A DNA stretch of 64,000 bases, taken from contig NC_133037.1 in NCBI RefSeq assembly GCF_048771995.1, positions 1,493,001 through 1,557,000 of the forward strand, in the 5' to 3' direction. The position numbers and the translations under genes were made by a program. The DNA is from Taeniopygia guttata. Its lineage: Eukaryota; Chordata; Aves; Passeriformes; Estrildidae. Below the pieces are notes generated by a model. The model did no database searches and was not told where the DNA came from. It worked only from the letters and a program-made list of their open reading frames with translations. Shown piece by piece: positions 61,881 through 64,000 of this stretch (its first letter is position 1; each line of letters begins with the position of its first letter).

Positions 61881-62028
61881 GGAAATGCTGAGATTTAGGA
61901 TAATTCTGGGATTAAACAGCCCCCCTCACAGCAGAGTGTCCCTGTGGCACCTCCATCATTCCAGTGCAGCGTTCATGGAGAGCAGGAATGCCTCTCCTAA
62001 TGAATAATCCCACTTCCCTGATGTGTTA
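61857..62028 (-). repeat. Inverted repeat, right arm (172 bases)
   Basis: Partner of 60210-60379 in reverse orientation, about 1.48 kb away. It is continuous with a CR1 tail on its inner side. Confidence 0.92.
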
Positions 62029-63664
62029 AATTGTTAAATGAGCTAACCAACTCCCTGCAAAGTGTGTTTTCAAATGTATTTTATTGCTGCAATAGTGGCA
62101 TATGCTGAAATCTGTGGGGAGGAACTCAATAAAATGCTGCCAGCCTGGGAGTTTATTATTTATGGCATTTTTGAAGTTTTTCATCTTTCTGGAGCCTGGA
62201 AGCAGATGGGCTTCTAACATTTGATTTCCCTGGATCCTAATTAAAGCTGGAAATGTTGATGTTAAGAAATTAAGTGACCATTACTTAATTTTTCTCCCAT
62301 TAAGTTTTTTTAAAAATATTTTTACTCTTTCCCAGACTGTGCTGACTTGTTTGAATTCCCAATAGCTTGATCATATTTTCTACATCTTTTTCCTATTTTC
62401 TGCTGCCTTCTACCTGCTCAGATCCTGTGAGCTGCTTCCAGAACTGATCTGCTGCCCTTTGATAGCAGCTCTCCAAACAAGAGCTCATGTCAAAACTCAT
62501 GCAGATCTACATCTTGGGCACTGGGAATGCAGCTGAATTACTTAAAGTGAAGAAGTTGAAATAAAATACTTCCTCTTCCCAGTACTTAGCCTGGCTATTT
62601 ACCTTTGGCTGCCCTGGGCATTGTTTGTATGGTGGGATATTGGAGGCTCAGGATAAATATTTAGAAGTTTCTGGACGTGCACACAGTTTTCAGCTGGGAA
62701 AAAGGGGGAATCCTTTGATCTGTGCAAGCAGAGGCTCTGGGACGTGTCTCTGGTGTTGCATCCCTTTGAGATTTGGGTGCTGATGTTCCCATGCCAGTCC
62801 TGCAAAAACACAGGCCCTGCAGGGAGGGGAAGGAAAACAGCAAAAATTTAAATTTAATCTGTTAAGAATCAGCCCAGTCTGGGCAATTTGCAAACAAACA
62901 GCCAGAGAAGTGTGAAGAGAGCACCCTGGCTGCTGCTGTAGTGGCTTTTCTTTGCACTCCAGGTGATTTTCCTGATCCCCACAGGGCTGTGGGCTTGCCA
63001 TGCCCTGTTCCAGGTGAGGACCCCACTCCATCTGCAGCAGATTAACTAAATCTCCCCTTCCTGTGATCTCCCAGCATCATTTACAGCCCCCAGTTTGTGC
63101 CCTCCAGGCTGACCTCGGAGCCTGCCTCACCTCAGCTGAACTCCCAGCATCTGCTGAATTTACCCGGCTGAATTCCCTCCATATGGTGCTTCCTCCGCAG
63201 CCCCAGCCTCAAGAAGCTGCTACAGGTGCAGGGAGCTCGCTCTGAGGCTTTTCCCACCATCCCTGTGACCCCAGTGAATATTTTTATTGACTATTTTTAT
63301 TTTTTTTCTCTGCAGCTCTCGGCTGTTTGCTGACTTCCACTATTTTTTTTTTTTTTTTTTGTAGCTGCGTGCTTCTTACTAACACAGAAAATCGAATAAT
63401 GGCTTAGGTCAGAAATATTCCATTTTATAACCTCTGCAAATCCTCTTTGCTCGTGGGTTTTATGGGATAAGTTAATGCTTTACTGAGAAATGGTCTCAAA
63501 GCAGCCCCATTAAATAGCGCTTGTTTTTGACCTGTGGCATTGGGAAGTCAAGAGTTTTCCAGCTTTTCCTGCACGTGTGTCAGGCTTTTCATCAGCTTTG
63601 TGTTTCCATCCCTTCGGCTCTGTCAGGGAAGCAGCTGAAGGATGCTCAGGCAGGAGGTTCAGCA
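62029..63664. other. Unique gene-free flank
   Basis: Contains a T-run at 63343-63360. No gene or element was recognised. Confidence 0.5.
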
Positions 63665-63889
63665 ACCCCCCTGTACAGCACTCAAAAATTCTGCCCTCTA
63701 CTTTGTGACTACTTCTACTCTAATATCTAAACTTTTGTGACTTCTTGTTCTTCCTGCAAGGTTGGTAAATCATTCCCTGGCTCAAACCCAAAATCACAGC
63801 TGTTTCCAGCTGCCTGCCAGGGTCTCAAATGCTTCTGACCTGGGCCTGGAACATCCAAAAATGTCTGGGGGACATTATGAGCTCCGACA
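63665..63889 (-). mobile_element. Partial LTR, family A (5' part)
   Basis: High end TGTCGGAGCTC; follows the family A U3 to about CCCCTGTACAGC at the low end. The tandem units, R and U5 are absent. It is a fossil fragment near the window edge. Confidence 0.85.
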
Positions 63890-64000
63890 CTTCTCCAGAG
63901 ACATTTCCACCTGAGCAGGAATTCAGGCTGGACTGTTTGCATCGCAGTGTCCCATCTGTGAGAAGCCATTCCCCCGTGTCCCAATTCCATCCCTTGTCCC

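Overview
The window looks like a piece of a bird genome, most likely a songbird (passerine) and most likely the counterpart of chicken chromosome 12. Three things point there. It holds one intact protein gene, LRRN1, whose 716 residues match the length and near-exact sequence I know for vertebrate LRRN1. It carries about fifteen 3' fragments of CR1 LINEs, the dominant avian retroposon. It also carries solo LTRs of endogenous retroviruses, one of which (52441-52812) resembles a family I recall as common in songbirds. Species, chromosome and repeat subfamily names are recalled, not searched.

Layout. 1-15.7 kb is gene-free downstream flank of LRRN1. It contains a TA-rich microsatellite (1.8-2.0 kb), CR1 pieces, two minisatellites (3.2-3.4 and 6.2-6.6 kb), a solo LTR (9.7-10.5 kb), a roughly 500-base sequence present twice in direct orientation 3 kb apart (10.9-11.4 and 13.9-14.4 kb), and a GATG tetramer run (15.1 kb). 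LRRN1 reads on the minus strand: a probable 3' UTR (about 15.8-17.0 kb), one uninterrupted coding exon (16,970-19,120), and then a long stretch that is probably its single intron (19.1-33.4 kb). A strong CpG island at 32.6-33.8 kb has promoter motifs and a splice donor in the LRRN1 direction, and I propose it as the LRRN1 promoter and non-coding first exon. Two solo LTRs and a well-formed candidate exon on the opposite strand (27,528-27,680) lie in the intron.

33.9-64 kb is upstream flank without a recognisable gene. It starts with a CCTTC-rich minisatellite against the CpG island. It then holds CR1 pieces, a solo ERVL-like LTR with clean 5-base target duplications (40.8-41.3 kb), an LTR with seven 26-base repeats (43.5-44.2 kb), a GATGG pentamer run (47.55 kb), further solo LTRs (47.7, 52.4, 55.4, 60.6, 63.7 kb), and a 170-base inverted repeat around the 60.6-kb LTR.

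Most other long open frames are shadows of LRRN1, of the GC-rich island, or of tandem repeats whose unit length is a multiple of three. I found no second protein gene, no RNA gene and no CRISPR. The window is an ordinary vertebrate gene-poor neighbourhood of a neuronal adhesion-type receptor. The interest lies in repeat architecture, the promoter and a few candidate regulatory or antisense elements.
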